Shown one piece after another: positions 25,953 to 34,969 of a DNA stretch of 64,000 bases (within the stretch, counting starts at the first letter, position 1; the number at the start of each line of letters is the position of its first letter). Source of the DNA: Formosa sp. Hel1_31_208 (GTDB lineage Bacteria; Bacteroidota; Bacteroidia; Flavobacteriales; Flavobacteriaceae); the NCBI RefSeq assembly GCF_900104785.1, contig NZ_LT629733.1, positions 1,644,501-1,708,500 of the forward strand, read 5' to 3'. Under the pieces are notes generated by a model that was given only the letters and a program-made list of their open reading frames with translations, ran no database searches and was not told the DNA's origin. Position numbers and translations under genes: made by a program.

Positions 25953-26870
25953 TTAAGATTTCAAAAATATAGGATACAAAATCAATGATAAAATACCTAA
26001 AAACATAACGAATTTATAGGTGTTACTGATCTGTTGGAAATGCTTCGGATGTTCGGCACTAAATATTTTGATGGTTGCATAAATCAATGGTGCGACAATA
26101 CACACTAAAAAGTATATGGCAATTACTTGTTGCTTGTATAAGTAAGTCACAATAAAATAGATGACAGTACCAATAGGAATCATACTCACAGCAAACGCAA
26201 TTTTATTGGCACGCTCGCGACCAAGCGCAATGGGCAAAGTATTCATTCCTGCTTTGTGATCACCATCCACATCCTGAATATCTTTGATGATTTCTCTCAC
26301 TAAATTGATGAGAAATGCAAAAACCGCATAGTCGACAACAATTTCAAAAAAGGTGAGTTGTGCTAATCTGTTTTGAGTAGTGATGACTGGTAACAAATCA
26401 AAAATACCCACGATTAATAGACTCATACCTACTAAAAATGAAATGAGCACATTTCCGAAGAGTACGGTCCCTTTCAAATAAGAGGCATACACATACAGGG
26501 CTAATGAGATAATAACGAAAATGGCGAAGAACGCTGATTTTCCGACACTATGAGATAAATAAAACCCTATTGCAATCCCTATAATATTGAGAATGAAAAA
26601 TAAATTATAAGCGACTTTCTCAGATACAGCTTTCCCAATGACCACGTCGTCTGGCTTATTGACGGTATCCGTTTCTACATCATAAATATCGTTAATAATA
26701 TTACCAGCTGCAGCAATACTCGTTGTGGCAATAACGAGTAATATAAAGCCTAAGGTGTTTAAAGTGACCTGTACATTAAACGATTCAAAAAGCGCATATT
26801 TTATAAGGGTTTGCGCTATGATGATCATCAACAGGTTTTTCCAGCGGATCAATTTTAAAATGCTTTGCAT
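25953..26870 (-). CDS. UbiA-family prenyltransferase (geranylgeranylglycerol-phosphate type)
   Basis: A 305-residue membrane protein with about eight to nine helices. The two aspartate-rich motifs, NIINDIYDVETDTVNKPDD and IKDIQDVDGDHKAGMNTLP, coordinate Mg-prenyl diphosphate. Flavobacterial members of this subgroup are usually annotated as geranylgeranylglycerol-phosphate geranylgeranyltransferase, but the acceptor has not been shown and other aromatic or phospho-acceptors are possible. It belongs to the conserved run DUF2520 - kdsC-like - ubiA - maf. Confidence 0.88.
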   Translation of the reverse strand: MQSILKLIRWKNLLMIIIAQTLIKYALFESFNVQVTLNTLGFILLVIATTSIAAAGNIINDIYDVETDTVNKPDDVVIGKAVSEKVAYNLFFILNIIGIAIGFYLSHSVGKSAFFAIFVIISLALYVYASYLKGTVLFGNVLISFLVGMSLLIVGIFDLLPVITTQNRLAQLTFFEIVVDYAVFAFLINLVREIIKDIQDVDGDHKAGMNTLPIALGRERANKIAFAVSMIPIGTVIYFIVTYLYKQQVIAIYFLVCIVAPLIYATIKIFSAEHPKHFQQISNTYKFVMFLGILSLILYPIFLKS

Positions 26871-26895
26871 TTACAGTAAAAGGTATCGTTAGTTG

Positions 26896-27426
26896 TTAAT
26901 CGTATTTGGCATCAAAATTTCCGTCCCATTTGTCTTGTACTTTCATCACCTGCTCAATAATATCTCGTACAGCGCCTTTTCCGCCAAATTTGTGGGAAAT
27001 GTAATTACTAATCGCTTTGACTTCAACAGCTGCATCTTGCGGACAAGTAGCTAAGCCCACCAATTTCATCACAGGAATGTCTGGAATATCATCACCCATA
27101 TATAACACCTGATCTGGTGTGATATTGTTGTTACTGAGATAATCATTGTACTGATTTATTTTATGATGTGCACCTAAATAGATGTCGGTAATACCAAGTC
27201 CTTCCAAACGTTTTTGAACCCCTAAATTGGTGCCTCCCGAAATAATGCAAATATTAAAACCTGCATCTTTAGCTGTTTTTAAGGCATAACCGTCTTTAAT
27301 ATTCATGCGTCTCAGCATGTCACCATTAGTCATGATGGTTACGGTTCCATCGGTAAGTACCCCGTCTACATCAAAAATGAAGGTGGTGATATGTGATAAA
27401 TATTCTTTATAACTCTTATCGTCCAT
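26896..27426 (-). CDS. KdsC-like HAD phosphatase (KDO-8-phosphate phosphatase)
   Basis: A 176-residue HAD hydrolase without a cap domain. It has the nucleophile motif FIFDVDGVLTDGT (residues ~16-28), the SGG motif, and MGDDIPDIPVMKLVG for Mg binding. These match 3-deoxy-D-manno-octulosonate 8-phosphate phosphatase, which makes KDO for lipopolysaccharide, and the length fits. Related cap-less HADs dephosphorylate other sugars, so the substrate is likely but not certain. Its start overlaps the DUF2520 gene by 11 bases. Confidence 0.9.
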   Translation of the reverse strand: MDDKSYKEYLSHITTFIFDVDGVLTDGTVTIMTNGDMLRRMNIKDGYALKTAKDAGFNICIISGGTNLGVQKRLEGLGITDIYLGAHHKINQYNDYLSNNNITPDQVLYMGDDIPDIPVMKLVGLATCPQDAAVEVKAISNYISHKFGGKGAVRDIIEQVMKVQDKWDGNFDAKYD

Positions 27427-28174
27427 GTGTATCTTGTATTAAAGCGGTTAGTAATTTATAAAGGTCTTTATGATGCTCGCTTTTTAGTAATTTCAAATGC
27501 TTTTTAATCGTTTTTTTATCATTGCGTTTGGCTGGTCCTGTTTGGGCCTTGAAAGGTGATAAGTCCTGAACCTTATTTGCTGTTTCTATAATTAATGGTT
27601 TCAGTAAATCAAATTCAGCACCTTCAGCCTCGGTAATTTCATGTGCTACGCGATACAGCTGATTAGTAAAATTATTCACAAATACAGCTGCCAAATGCAA
27701 GGCAGCACGCTGATCACTATTCACGCGTTTGGTGATGGTAGTTATGGCAGTAGCTACCGATTTTAAAAGCGCATAGTCTGTCTTTCTTAAACTTTCTAAG
27801 CAAATAGGTACCTGTGAGAAATCAATATCTGCAGCTTTCGAAAATGTCTGTAGCGGATAAAACACACCACGTCGGTTCTTTTTGTCTAAGTCGTATGCAG
27901 TCGCACTTCCCGAAGTATGCACGACCAAACGATCTTCAAATGGTAGCCGCTTAGATAAGTCTGTAATTGCATCGTCACTAACGGCGATGATATAGATATC
28001 AGCTTTGGTGAGTTCAGAAAGGTTATCGGTAATAGCGACTTCGTTTTTAAAGGTTTCTATAGTTTTAAGATGTCGGTTGTACCATTGTTTGACCTTAACT
28101 GCTTTCGAAGCAGAAAACGCTTTGTATAAATGGTGAGCCACATTACCAGCTCCGAGAATAACGACTGAAATCAT
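27416..28174 (-). CDS. Rossmann-like / DUF2520 protein
   Basis: A 252-residue protein with an N-terminal NAD(P)-binding Rossmann domain (MISVVILGAGNVAHHL, which sets the start at 28174) and a C-terminal helical DUF2520 domain (RAALHLAAVFVNNFTNQLYRVA). It resembles ketopantoate-reductase/pyrroline-carboxylate-reductase type dehydrogenases. The substrate is unknown. It is the promoter-proximal gene of the kdsC-ubiA-maf run and is transcribed divergently from the truncated globin gene. Confidence 0.88.
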   Translation of the reverse strand: MISVVILGAGNVAHHLYKAFSASKAVKVKQWYNRHLKTIETFKNEVAITDNLSELTKADIYIIAVSDDAITDLSKRLPFEDRLVVHTSGSATAYDLDKKNRRGVFYPLQTFSKAADIDFSQVPICLESLRKTDYALLKSVATAITTITKRVNSDQRAALHLAAVFVNNFTNQLYRVAHEITEAEGAEFDLLKPLIIETANKVQDLSPFKAQTGPAKRNDKKTIKKHLKLLKSEHHKDLYKLLTALIQDTHGR

Positions 28175-28257
28175 GCTGCTAAAATACAATAGAAATACGA
28201 ATTACAAATGATGATTATTAATCAATCATTCACATTATTCGATTATATTAGCATACC

Positions 28258-28659
28258 ATGAAGCAGGATATTCAAAATAGAGCTGATATTTTTCAATTGG
28301 TGACTCGGTTTTATGATAAGGTAAGAGCTAACGATGTTCTTGGTCCGTTTTTTAATGAGACTATCACCGATTGGGACACGCATTTAGAACATCTTACCAC
28401 CTTTTGGGAAAGCAGTTTATTTATGACGCGACAATTAGAGCACAAATATCAGGGAGATCCATTAGCGGCACACGTGAAAGTAGATAAGCGCTATAATCAT
28501 CGTATTACTGAAATGCACTTCGGAATCTGGCTCAATCTATGGTACGAAACATTAGAAGCCTTATTTGAAGGTGAGATAACGGAAAATGCAAAGCGAAGAG
28601 CTCGAAAAATGGGTACCTTCATCTATCTGAAAATTTTTGAAGCACGTCAAAAGAATTGA
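28258..28659 (+). CDS. Group III truncated hemoglobin
   Basis: A 133-residue truncated globin of group III. The aromatic-rich early helices (FQLVTRFYDKVRANDVLGPFF), the TFWESSLF segment and EMHFGIWLNLWYETL with the proximal histidine are visible. These cytoplasmic heme proteins bind O2 or NO and probably serve in NO/redox chemistry. A TGATTATTAATCA palindrome and a -7-like TATATTAG lie upstream, but their spacing differs from the FNR-like promoters in the right half of the window. Confidence 0.92.
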   Translation: MKQDIQNRADIFQLVTRFYDKVRANDVLGPFFNETITDWDTHLEHLTTFWESSLFMTRQLEHKYQGDPLAAHVKVDKRYNHRITEMHFGIWLNLWYETLEALFEGEITENAKRRARKMGTFIYLKIFEARQKN

Positions 28660-28739
28660 GAACTCCTATTTAAAAAATAATGTAGGATTTTAACACATTT
28701 TTGATGCTATATGTCCCAGTCTAAACAAACTAAATTGGT

Positions 28740-28747
28740 TATCTTTG
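28740..28747 (+). promoter_or_regulatory. -7 promoter element TATCTTTG for ccsBA
   Basis: An exact TAnnTTTG match 27 bases before the ATG at 28775. It overlaps an upstream in-frame ATG (28745), which is therefore unlikely to be used. No TTG is seen at the standard -33 distance. Confidence 0.6.
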
Positions 28748-28774
28748 CACAACAAAAAAATAAGCTGTCGCGCT

Positions 28775-31700
28775 ATGCAAAAGAAACTTGCTAATATTTT
28801 ATTTTCTACACGTCTTACAGGTATTTTATTTATTGTTTACGCAGCTGCCATGATTACTGGTACGTTTTTAGACGCAGGACAAGAAACTTCACCAACACCA
28901 TATACCAGACATTACATATACAACGCATGGTGGTTTGAAGGGATTATGGTGATGTTTGTGATTAATTTCATTGGAAATATCTTCAGATATCGACTCTTTA
29001 GAAAAGAAAAATGGGCAACACTCACCTTACATTTAGCCTTTATTTTTATTCTTTTAGGTGCAGGAATTACGCGCTATGTCGGATTTGAAGGATGGATGCC
29101 TATTGCTGAAGGCGAAACTGAAAGTTCATTTCTAACAAGAGATATATACATAACAACCTTTATTGATGGTGACCTAGTGATTGATGGTCAGCAACAACGA
29201 CGTGTGGTACAAGAACGTGTGGATTTTTCCGAGCGCTTAGCTAATGATTATGTACATACAACCAAATACAATGGGACACCTGTCACCATTGAAGTTAAAA
29301 AATTTGTAAAAGATGCTGAGTTGGATATTATTCCTGATGATGAAGGTGAATCTTATTTGAAATTAGTAGAAGCAGGAGATGAAGCCTCTCATAGTCATTA
29401 TATTAAAGATGGTGATGATGAGCTGATACATAATGTGGTCTTCACTTTGAATAATCCGAAACCAGGAGCCATAAACATCACAACGAAAGACGGACAGCTC
29501 TTTATGGAATCGCCTTTTGAAGGTGATTATATGACTATGGCAACTCAGGCCACAGGTAAAGTGGTTAAAGACTCTATTCAGCCTTTAGCTTTGCGATCAC
29601 GTTATCAAATAGGAACTATGGCCATGGTATTTCCAAAGCCTGTCGTTCAAGGAAAATTTGGGGTAGTGAAAAAATCGCAGCTTTTACGTAGCCGTGAAGA
29701 TGGCCTTGTGGTAGATGTGACAGCCAATGGTGAAACTAAAACTGTAAATTTACTTGGTGGACAATATGTAAACGGACGTTTTGAGCAGGTAAAGGTGGGT
29801 GGACTAGATGTCGCTGTGAAGTATGGTTCTATCGTAAAACAATTACCGTTTAGCATTAAACTCAACGATTTTATAGCCGAGCGTTATCCTGGAACAGAGG
29901 ATAACTTTTCAGCTTTTGCCAGTGAGGTGACCGTTATGAAACCTAATGAAGCGCCTTACGATTATCGCATTTTCATGAATAATATTCTCGATGAAGAGGG
30001 ATATCGTTTCTTTCAGGCGAGTTTTTTTCCAGATGAAAAAGGAACTAAACTCTCGGTAAATCATGACAAATGGGGAACTTGGGTGACCTATTTTGGGTAC
30101 TTCTTATTGTACTTCGGACTTATGGCCATTCTCTTTGATCGGAAAACGCGATTTGCCGATTTAAAACGGATGTTGGAAAAAGTTAAAGACAAAAAATCAA
30201 AGCTCTTAACGGTTCTGTTATTGAGTTTCAGTTTGGTTGGTTTCTCACAGGAACATTCCGAAGATGATGGGCACAATCATACGCCAATCACCCAAACACA
30301 AGACGAACATTTTGAAGGAGATGGTCATGATCATAATACACAAGTAGATTTTGAGAAACCTACCAAAGCCGCAATAGATTCTGTTATACGTGCCAATATT
30401 GTTCCTAAAGCACATTCAGATAAGTTTGGGGAATTGGTGATTCAGGATTACAGCGGAAGAATGATGCCAATGAATACGTTTGCTTCGGAAATCTTACGTA
30501 AACTCAGTAAAAGAGATCACTACGAAGAGCTTGATGCTAATCAGGTTTTATTGTCCATGCAGGAGAGTCCGTTGTTTTGGTACAACGTTCCAGTTATTTA
30601 TTTAGCGAAACGCAAAGGCGATTCCATCAGAAATATTATTGGAGTTGATAAGGACCAGAAGTATGTGGCGATTACCGATTTCCTAACCGAAGACGGTAGA
30701 AACAAATTAGGGCCATACCTTGAAGAAGCGTATGCAGCTGAGGTACCTAACGGATTTCAAAAAGAATTTAAAGAAGCCTACGACCGTATGAGCCTATTAT
30801 TTAATACACTTGATGGTCGTTCAATAAAAGTGTTTCCAGTGCCAGATGATGAGAAAGATACATGGATCTCATCTGTAGAATACAAGGAAGATTACCGTAC
30901 ACAAATTAAAGACACACTCTACGGAAAGTTTATCGAAAATAGTTTTGGTTACTACTTAGGAGAACTCTATAAAGCAAGAGAGTCGGGAGATTGGTCTCGG
31001 GCAGATCGCTTATTAGACGGATTTAAAAAGAATCAGCAGCAGGAGGGTAGTGAAGTGATGTTATCTGACGATAAGATTAAAACCGAAATCTTGTACAATA
31101 AGTACGATATCTTTAAACGTATCTATGCCTATTATATGCTGGCAGGAGCGCTATTATTCATTTTATTAGTAGTGCAAATCTTCAAGTCTAGAAGTAAGGC
31201 TTTAGATGTCATTGTGAAGGTATTAGCTGTTTCGATATTTGCGCTATTCCTAGTGCATACAGCAGGATTGATTGTGCGATGGTACATTTCGGGTCACGCA
31301 CCATGGAGTGACGCTTACGAATCGATGATTTATGTAGCTTGGGCAACGATGTTCTTCGGATTAGCTTTCGGACGAAAAAGTATGTTGACATTAGCTGCGA
31401 CCGCCTTTGTGACGTCTATGATTTTAATGGTCGCGCATTGGAACTGGATGGATCCCGCTATTGCTAATTTACAACCTGTATTAGATAGTTACTGGCTCAT
31501 GATTCATGTCGCTGTTATTGTAGCGAGTTACGGACCTTTCGCTCTGGGAATGATTTTAGGAGTGACGGTATTGTTACTCATGATCTTTACAACCAAAGAC
31601 AATAAAGTCAAAATGGACCTGAACATTAAGGAGCTAACACTCATTAATGAAATGGCTCTAACCGTTGGGTTGGTGATGTTGACCATAGGAAATTTCTTAG

Positions 31701-32035
31701 GAGGGATGTGGGCTAATGAAAGTTGGGGACGTTATTGGGGTTGGGATCCAAAAGAAACATGGGCACTGATTAGTATAATGATTTATGCCTTTGTGATACA
31801 TATGCGTTTAATTCCAGGAATGCGAGGTCGCTACGGCTTTAATTTAGGCGCTATATTAGCATTTGCAAGTATTTTATTTACTTATTTCGGTGTGAATTTC
31901 TACTTATCAGGATTACACTCATACCAATCTGGACAGCAAATATTAAGTTATCAATATATCGCTATAACTATAGGTATTGTGGCACTTCTGGGGTTCTTGG
32001 CCTATCGTAAATACGCGAAGTATTACAGGAAATAA
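28775..32035 (+). CDS. ccsBA: Fused cytochrome c biogenesis protein (ResB-CcsA fusion)
   Basis: A 1086-residue inner-membrane protein of system II cytochrome c maturation, which delivers heme and ligates it to apocytochrome c in the periplasm. The N-terminal ~430 residues are the ResB/CcsB half with membrane helices and a large periplasmic domain. An internal segment (KSKLLTVLLLSFSLVGFSQ) resembles a signal peptide at the join, followed by a His/Asp-rich stretch of about 30 residues. The C-terminal ~300 residues are CcsA, with the heme-handling WWD motif WGRYWGWDPKETW and conserved histidines. The start at 28775 is chosen because the earlier ATG lies in the promoter. Confidence 0.93.
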   Translation: MQKKLANILFSTRLTGILFIVYAAAMITGTFLDAGQETSPTPYTRHYIYNAWWFEGIMVMFVINFIGNIFRYRLFRKEKWATLTLHLAFIFILLGAGITRYVGFEGWMPIAEGETESSFLTRDIYITTFIDGDLVIDGQQQRRVVQERVDFSERLANDYVHTTKYNGTPVTIEVKKFVKDAELDIIPDDEGESYLKLVEAGDEASHSHYIKDGDDELIHNVVFTLNNPKPGAINITTKDGQLFMESPFEGDYMTMATQATGKVVKDSIQPLALRSRYQIGTMAMVFPKPVVQGKFGVVKKSQLLRSREDGLVVDVTANGETKTVNLLGGQYVNGRFEQVKVGGLDVAVKYGSIVKQLPFSIKLNDFIAERYPGTEDNFSAFASEVTVMKPNEAPYDYRIFMNNILDEEGYRFFQASFFPDEKGTKLSVNHDKWGTWVTYFGYFLLYFGLMAILFDRKTRFADLKRMLEKVKDKKSKLLTVLLLSFSLVGFSQEHSEDDGHNHTPITQTQDEHFEGDGHDHNTQVDFEKPTKAAIDSVIRANIVPKAHSDKFGELVIQDYSGRMMPMNTFASEILRKLSKRDHYEELDANQVLLSMQESPLFWYNVPVIYLAKRKGDSIRNIIGVDKDQKYVAITDFLTEDGRNKLGPYLEEAYAAEVPNGFQKEFKEAYDRMSLLFNTLDGRSIKVFPVPDDEKDTWISSVEYKEDYRTQIKDTLYGKFIENSFGYYLGELYKARESGDWSRADRLLDGFKKNQQQEGSEVMLSDDKIKTEILYNKYDIFKRIYAYYMLAGALLFILLVVQIFKSRSKALDVIVKVLAVSIFALFLVHTAGLIVRWYISGHAPWSDAYESMIYVAWATMFFGLAFGRKSMLTLAATAFVTSMILMVAHWNWMDPAIANLQPVLDSYWLMIHVAVIVASYGPFALGMILGVTVLLLMIFTTKDNKVKMDLNIKELTLINEMALTVGLVMLTIGNFLGGMWANESWGRYWGWDPKETWALISIMIYAFVIHMRLIPGMRGRYGFNLGAILAFASILFTYFGVNFYLSGLHSYQSGQQILSYQYIAITIGIVALLGFLAYRKYAKYYRK

Positions 32036-32175
32036 GTGCGTCTCTTCTATTATGGGATGGGATGATGACTATAAAGCTATAGTGTTGTCAGCATTTGAAG
32101 CACGAGTTCGTTACCCGAGGGTAGGGAGAGTGTTTACAAAATGGAAGAAAGATCATAGGTCTATATCCAATTCAG

Positions 32176-32206
32176 TTGTTTTAATTCATAGATTCAAATA
32201 CCTTTG
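32176..32206 (+). promoter_or_regulatory. Flavobacterial promoter for mscL
   Basis: TTG (32176-32178), 20 bp, then TACCTTTG (32199-32206), an exact Bacteroidota -33/-7 pair. It lies 27 bases before the ATG at 32234 and excludes the in-frame ATG at 32204. Confidence 0.75.
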
Positions 32207-32233
32207 CCATCGTTCAATTATAAATACAATACC

Positions 32234-32674
32234 ATGAAGTTTTTAAAGGAATTCAAGGAGTTTGCGATCAAAGGCAATATGATGGATATGGCCATTGGCA
32301 TTATTATAGGCGCCGCTTTCAACAAAGTCATTGATGTGCTCGTAAAAAAAGTGTTCTTACCACCATTGTCATTGATGACCGATGGACTTAATTTTCAGGA
32401 TCAGAAATATGTGGTTAGGGAGTCAATTATTAATACTCAAGGAGAGGTCATAGTTAAAGAAGTAGCGGTAGAATACGGAGTACTTGTTGAAACCTTTTTA
32501 GACTTTTTAATTGTGGGCTTAACCGTGTTTATAGTCGTAAAGGCTATGAACAAACTGCGGAGTAAAGCTCAAGACCCCAAAAACGAAGTGGTAGCAACAC
32601 CTAAAGATATTGAGCTACTCTCCAAACTCACCGATTTAATGGAAGAGCAAAATGTGTTGTTGAAGGGGAAATAA
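32234..32674 (+). CDS. mscL: Large-conductance mechanosensitive channel
   Basis: A 146-residue channel protein, two membrane helices per subunit, that opens under extreme membrane tension to vent solutes. The N-terminal helix and first membrane segment (FKEFAIKGNMMDMAIGIIIGAAFNKVI) and the second (FLDFLIVGLTVFIVVKAMNKL) match MscL. The periplasmic loop is somewhat longer than in E. coli. The start follows a clear promoter at 32176-32206. With the small MscS at 23777, the window encodes two osmotic safety valves. Confidence 0.95.
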   Translation: MKFLKEFKEFAIKGNMMDMAIGIIIGAAFNKVIDVLVKKVFLPPLSLMTDGLNFQDQKYVVRESIINTQGEVIVKEVAVEYGVLVETFLDFLIVGLTVFIVVKAMNKLRSKAQDPKNEVVATPKDIELLSKLTDLMEEQNVLLKGK

Positions 32675-32747
32675 ATTTCAACTTGTCTTCTAAATTTATC
32701 GTTCAGAATTCATGCTTCCTGTAAGGAGATTGGAAAAAGCTTTGAGG

Positions 32748-33164
32748 TTACAGTTGCAATGCTTCAATCAAACTCCAAAGAAATAACGCAGACCATAAAA
32801 TAGTCCGAATCCAATTTCGCATGATCAATTGTACTAATGTTTTATAGGTATGTTGATTACCGTTAATTTGTTGATGCAAGGGCACAAACTGTACAAATGT
32901 GGAGACCCAAAGTAAGATGACGATTGTGAGCCCGAGAATTGAAAACAAATTTTGCGACACAAACACCTGATAGAAATAAATAATGAGCTGCCCAAACATC
33001 AAAGGCATTACAATGATAGCAATGTTTTTTGTATACCTACTGTGCCATTGTAACAAACCATCTCTAGAATAGTGTTTAAATGATGGGTATACGGTCAATT
33101 GTACCATCCAGATAAGAATTACTAATCCGAAATCAATTATAACTCTAGCAAGGTCTATGATCAT
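32748..33164 (-). CDS. Hypothetical four-helix membrane protein
   Basis: A 138-residue protein with four predicted membrane helices and short loops (VIIDFGLVILIWMVQLTVYPSF near the N-terminus; WIRTILWSALFLWSLIEAL near the C-terminus). It is reminiscent of DUF1772-type small membrane proteins but I cannot assign it with confidence. It is monocistronic, convergent with mscL and in the same direction as the DUF2452 gene. Confidence 0.7.
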   Translation of the reverse strand: MIIDLARVIIDFGLVILIWMVQLTVYPSFKHYSRDGLLQWHSRYTKNIAIIVMPLMFGQLIIYFYQVFVSQNLFSILGLTIVILLWVSTFVQFVPLHQQINGNQHTYKTLVQLIMRNWIRTILWSALFLWSLIEALQL

Positions 33165-33312
33165 TTGTGAAAATATGTTTCTAAATCAAAGGTACTATAT
33201 AAAAGTATGCCTTCTAATATTTCAAAAACTTCAATGGTTCTCAAAACACATGACAAACGCACTAGAAATATGAAGACCTTTTTTTATCCATGGAAAAAAG
33301 ATTAATAAAGAT

Positions 33313-33720
33313 TTATAAGTCTATTTTTTTCCACATCTGCTCGCTATTGAGCTGGAAACTTCCTATATAATCAAAGGTGCAATGTTTGGGTGCGATGATA
33401 GAGAGAAAAGGTTGCTCGTTTTTATCACGATAGAGGTGATAGGTTTCTCCAACTATAGGTTCAAAATTAAAGCGAGCGCTATACACGAGGTTGTTGAATT
33501 CTAGCTCTTCAATCATTTTATCGTATTCGGCTTTAATTTCGAGGTATTTGGCTTTGAGTTGCTTATTGGCTTTGTGGACATTGCGCTTTTTCCAAGCAGA
33601 GGTGTCGGTCACTTGTATGGCAGGTGCACCTACATTAGTGGCATAAGGTTTTAATGCCGCATCGTAAGTTTCAGTCTGTTCATTATAAACGACCTGGTCT
33701 GGTTTTTTGTCTTTGGACAT
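33313..33720 (-). CDS. DUF2452 domain-containing protein
   Basis: A 135-residue cytoplasmic protein of the DUF2452 family, of unknown function, common in Bacteroidota and some gammaproteobacteria. The pattern PYATNVGAPAIQVTDTSAWKKRNV, and the later ARFNFEPIVGETYHLY and LSIIAPKHCTFDYIGSFQLNSEQMW, are conserved in the family as I recall it. A central charged helix may form a coiled coil. It is a single gene with no clear operon partner. Confidence 0.85.
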   Translation of the reverse strand: MSKDKKPDQVVYNEQTETYDAALKPYATNVGAPAIQVTDTSAWKKRNVHKANKQLKAKYLEIKAEYDKMIEELEFNNLVYSARFNFEPIVGETYHLYRDKNEQPFLSIIAPKHCTFDYIGSFQLNSEQMWKKIDL

Positions 33721-33821
33721 GTAGCGCTGTTTTTTACAAAGATAAAACAGCTTTTTCGGTTGGATATGTTAAAGCAACGTTATTTTTTTTTAACTTGTGA
33801 GACTTAACAAATCAATTATTA

Positions 33822-34007
33822 ATGAATTTTATTAAAAAAATAGGACCCTCCAATCTCTTTATGTTAGCGCTTACGGCGTTAATCATTTTGGTAGCCGAAT
33901 ATTTGTTTCTCAGAGGTGAACAGCTTCACGGGATTTTTATCGGACTCTGGGCACCGACCCTCCTCGGCATAGTCATCTTTATAAAACAAATCAAAAATGG
34001 ACGCTAA
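33822..34007 (+). CDS. Small two-helix membrane protein
   Basis: A 61-residue protein with two hydrophobic helices (LFMLALTALIILVAEYLFL and GIFIGLWAPTLLGIVIFI) joined by a short charged loop. There is no recognisable family. The coding region overlaps by 11 bases the next small ORF (33997-34107), also a membrane peptide, which supports translation of both. The pair may form a small membrane complex; nothing shows a function. Confidence 0.6.
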   Translation: MNFIKKIGPSNLFMLALTALIILVAEYLFLRGEQLHGIFIGLWAPTLLGIVIFIKQIKNGR

Positions 34008-34107
34008 CGACATCGTACTCTACTTTTCTGGCTTTGTCTCTTTTTGCGTGGTTATATGGGCTGTGGTGATTATCCGTGTTTATAATCGTATTGATAAGGA
34101 TAACTAA
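33997..34107 (+). CDS. 36-residue single-helix membrane protein
   Basis: A short ORF (MDANDIVLYFSGFVSFCVVI, ending YNRIDKDN) with one hydrophobic helix and a charged C-terminus. It overlaps the end of the 61-residue membrane protein gene by 11 bases and lies 30 bases upstream of the DUF4255 gene, so the three may be cotranscribed. Confidence 0.5.
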   Translation: MDANDIVLYFSGFVSFCVVIWAVVIIRVYNRIDKDN

Positions 34108-34137
34108 GACTTTTCGTATTTATTTCAAACTAAACTT

Positions 34138-34629
34138 ATGATTGAAACCACTTTGGGGTATCTCACCTTACGACTAAATGAAGACATCAAAAGGCAACTA
34201 AAAACCACTGATGATATACTCAGTTTAGCGCGCGTCTCAGATGCGAGTGTGAGAACACCTTTATTGCTGAGTGTGATACAAGTAAATGAAGATACTAGTA
34301 TATCTAATGCGGCACTTACCAGAACAATAAGTCAAAACGTTGAACGGATTGCAGCACCACAAGTATTGAAATTACATGTGCTCATCTCAGTAAATACACA
34401 AATAAATTATAAAGAAGGATTGCGCTATCTGTCTCAGGCCATGAACAGCATTAATGCCCACCCAGTCATGACCCTTCAAAATACGGTCAACTTACCTCAA
34501 GATATTTCCAAAATATATATAGAAACAATGACATTCGATCTCGACCAACAAGCACTGCTTTGGCAAAGCTTGAAAGTCGCCTATCAGCCTTCAATAGTCT
34601 ATAAGTTGCGTGTGATAGGACGTGAGTAG
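34138..34629 (+). CDS. Orphan DUF4255 (Pvc16-like) protein
   Basis: A 163-residue protein that fits the DUF4255/Pvc16 N-terminal family: an N-terminal helix of the LTLRLNEDIKRQL type, the central block LKLHVLISVNTQINYKEGLRYLSQAMNSINAHPVM and the C-terminal LWQSLKVAYQPSIVYKLRVIG. In extracellular contractile injection systems and related phage tails this protein caps or terminates the tail tube. No sheath, tube, baseplate or AAA gene is nearby. This is either a lone remnant, a recruited protein with a new role, or the partner of a system elsewhere in the genome. Confidence 0.75.
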   Translation: MIETTLGYLTLRLNEDIKRQLKTTDDILSLARVSDASVRTPLLLSVIQVNEDTSISNAALTRTISQNVERIAAPQVLKLHVLISVNTQINYKEGLRYLSQAMNSINAHPVMTLQNTVNLPQDISKIYIETMTFDLDQQALLWQSLKVAYQPSIVYKLRVIGRE

Positions 34630-34663
34630 GGATTTAATTTGGTGAAATGAAAACGGTGAATGC

Positions 34664-34807
34664 CTAACCTTTCGCTTTTTTAATAATCGCTTTAAGACGC
34701 TCTTTTCTTAACACTTCTTCAGCTTTTTTCTTATTCTTTTTTTGAGCCATGAGCTTGGAGTGCTTGGCCTTGTTATTACCGTTTTTTTGTCCTTTAGGTT
34801 TTGGCAT
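34664..34807 (-). CDS. 47-residue lysine-rich protein
   Basis: A short ORF reading MPKPKGQKNGNNKAKHSKLM and ending RLKAIIKKAKG, with about 40% Lys/Arg and no acidic cluster. The composition suggests nucleic-acid or ribosome binding. I recall similar short basic proteins in flavobacteria but can name no family. It lies downstream of the DUF2188 gene, separated from it by a terminator-like hairpin at 34905-34935. Confidence 0.5.
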   Translation of the reverse strand: MPKPKGQKNGNNKAKHSKLMAQKKNKKKAEEVLRKERLKAIIKKAKG

Positions 34808-34904
34808 GTGAGTTTATTTTAGCAGTCCATATGCGAATATATTGTGTTTTTTTATTTTTTGCCATTTAATGGATAGATACCCTTATAAATTAGCATTTAA
34901 AGAT

Positions 34905-34935
34905 AAAAAAAGCCCTTGAGCTCGCAAGAGTTTTT
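34905..34935 (-). terminator. Terminator downstream of the DUF2188 gene
   Basis: On the minus strand, CTCTTG and CAAGGG pair (six base pairs, one G-T) around a 6-base loop, followed after one base by a run of seven T. It is modest in strength but in the right place. Confidence 0.5.
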
Positions 34936-34969
34936 CTTTGAAGTATTGGAGTACTACAAATAAATGATA

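Noticed and set aside
28212..28251. Palindrome TGATTATTAATCA upstream of the truncated globin as an FNR-like box
   Set aside because: The spacer is 5 rather than 4 bases and the distance to the possible -7 element is 29.5, not 33 bp as at the seven accepted promoters.
31977..32237. ORF overlapping the end of ccsBA and the mscL start
   Set aside because: It is an out-of-frame shadow of ccsBA running across the mscL promoter.
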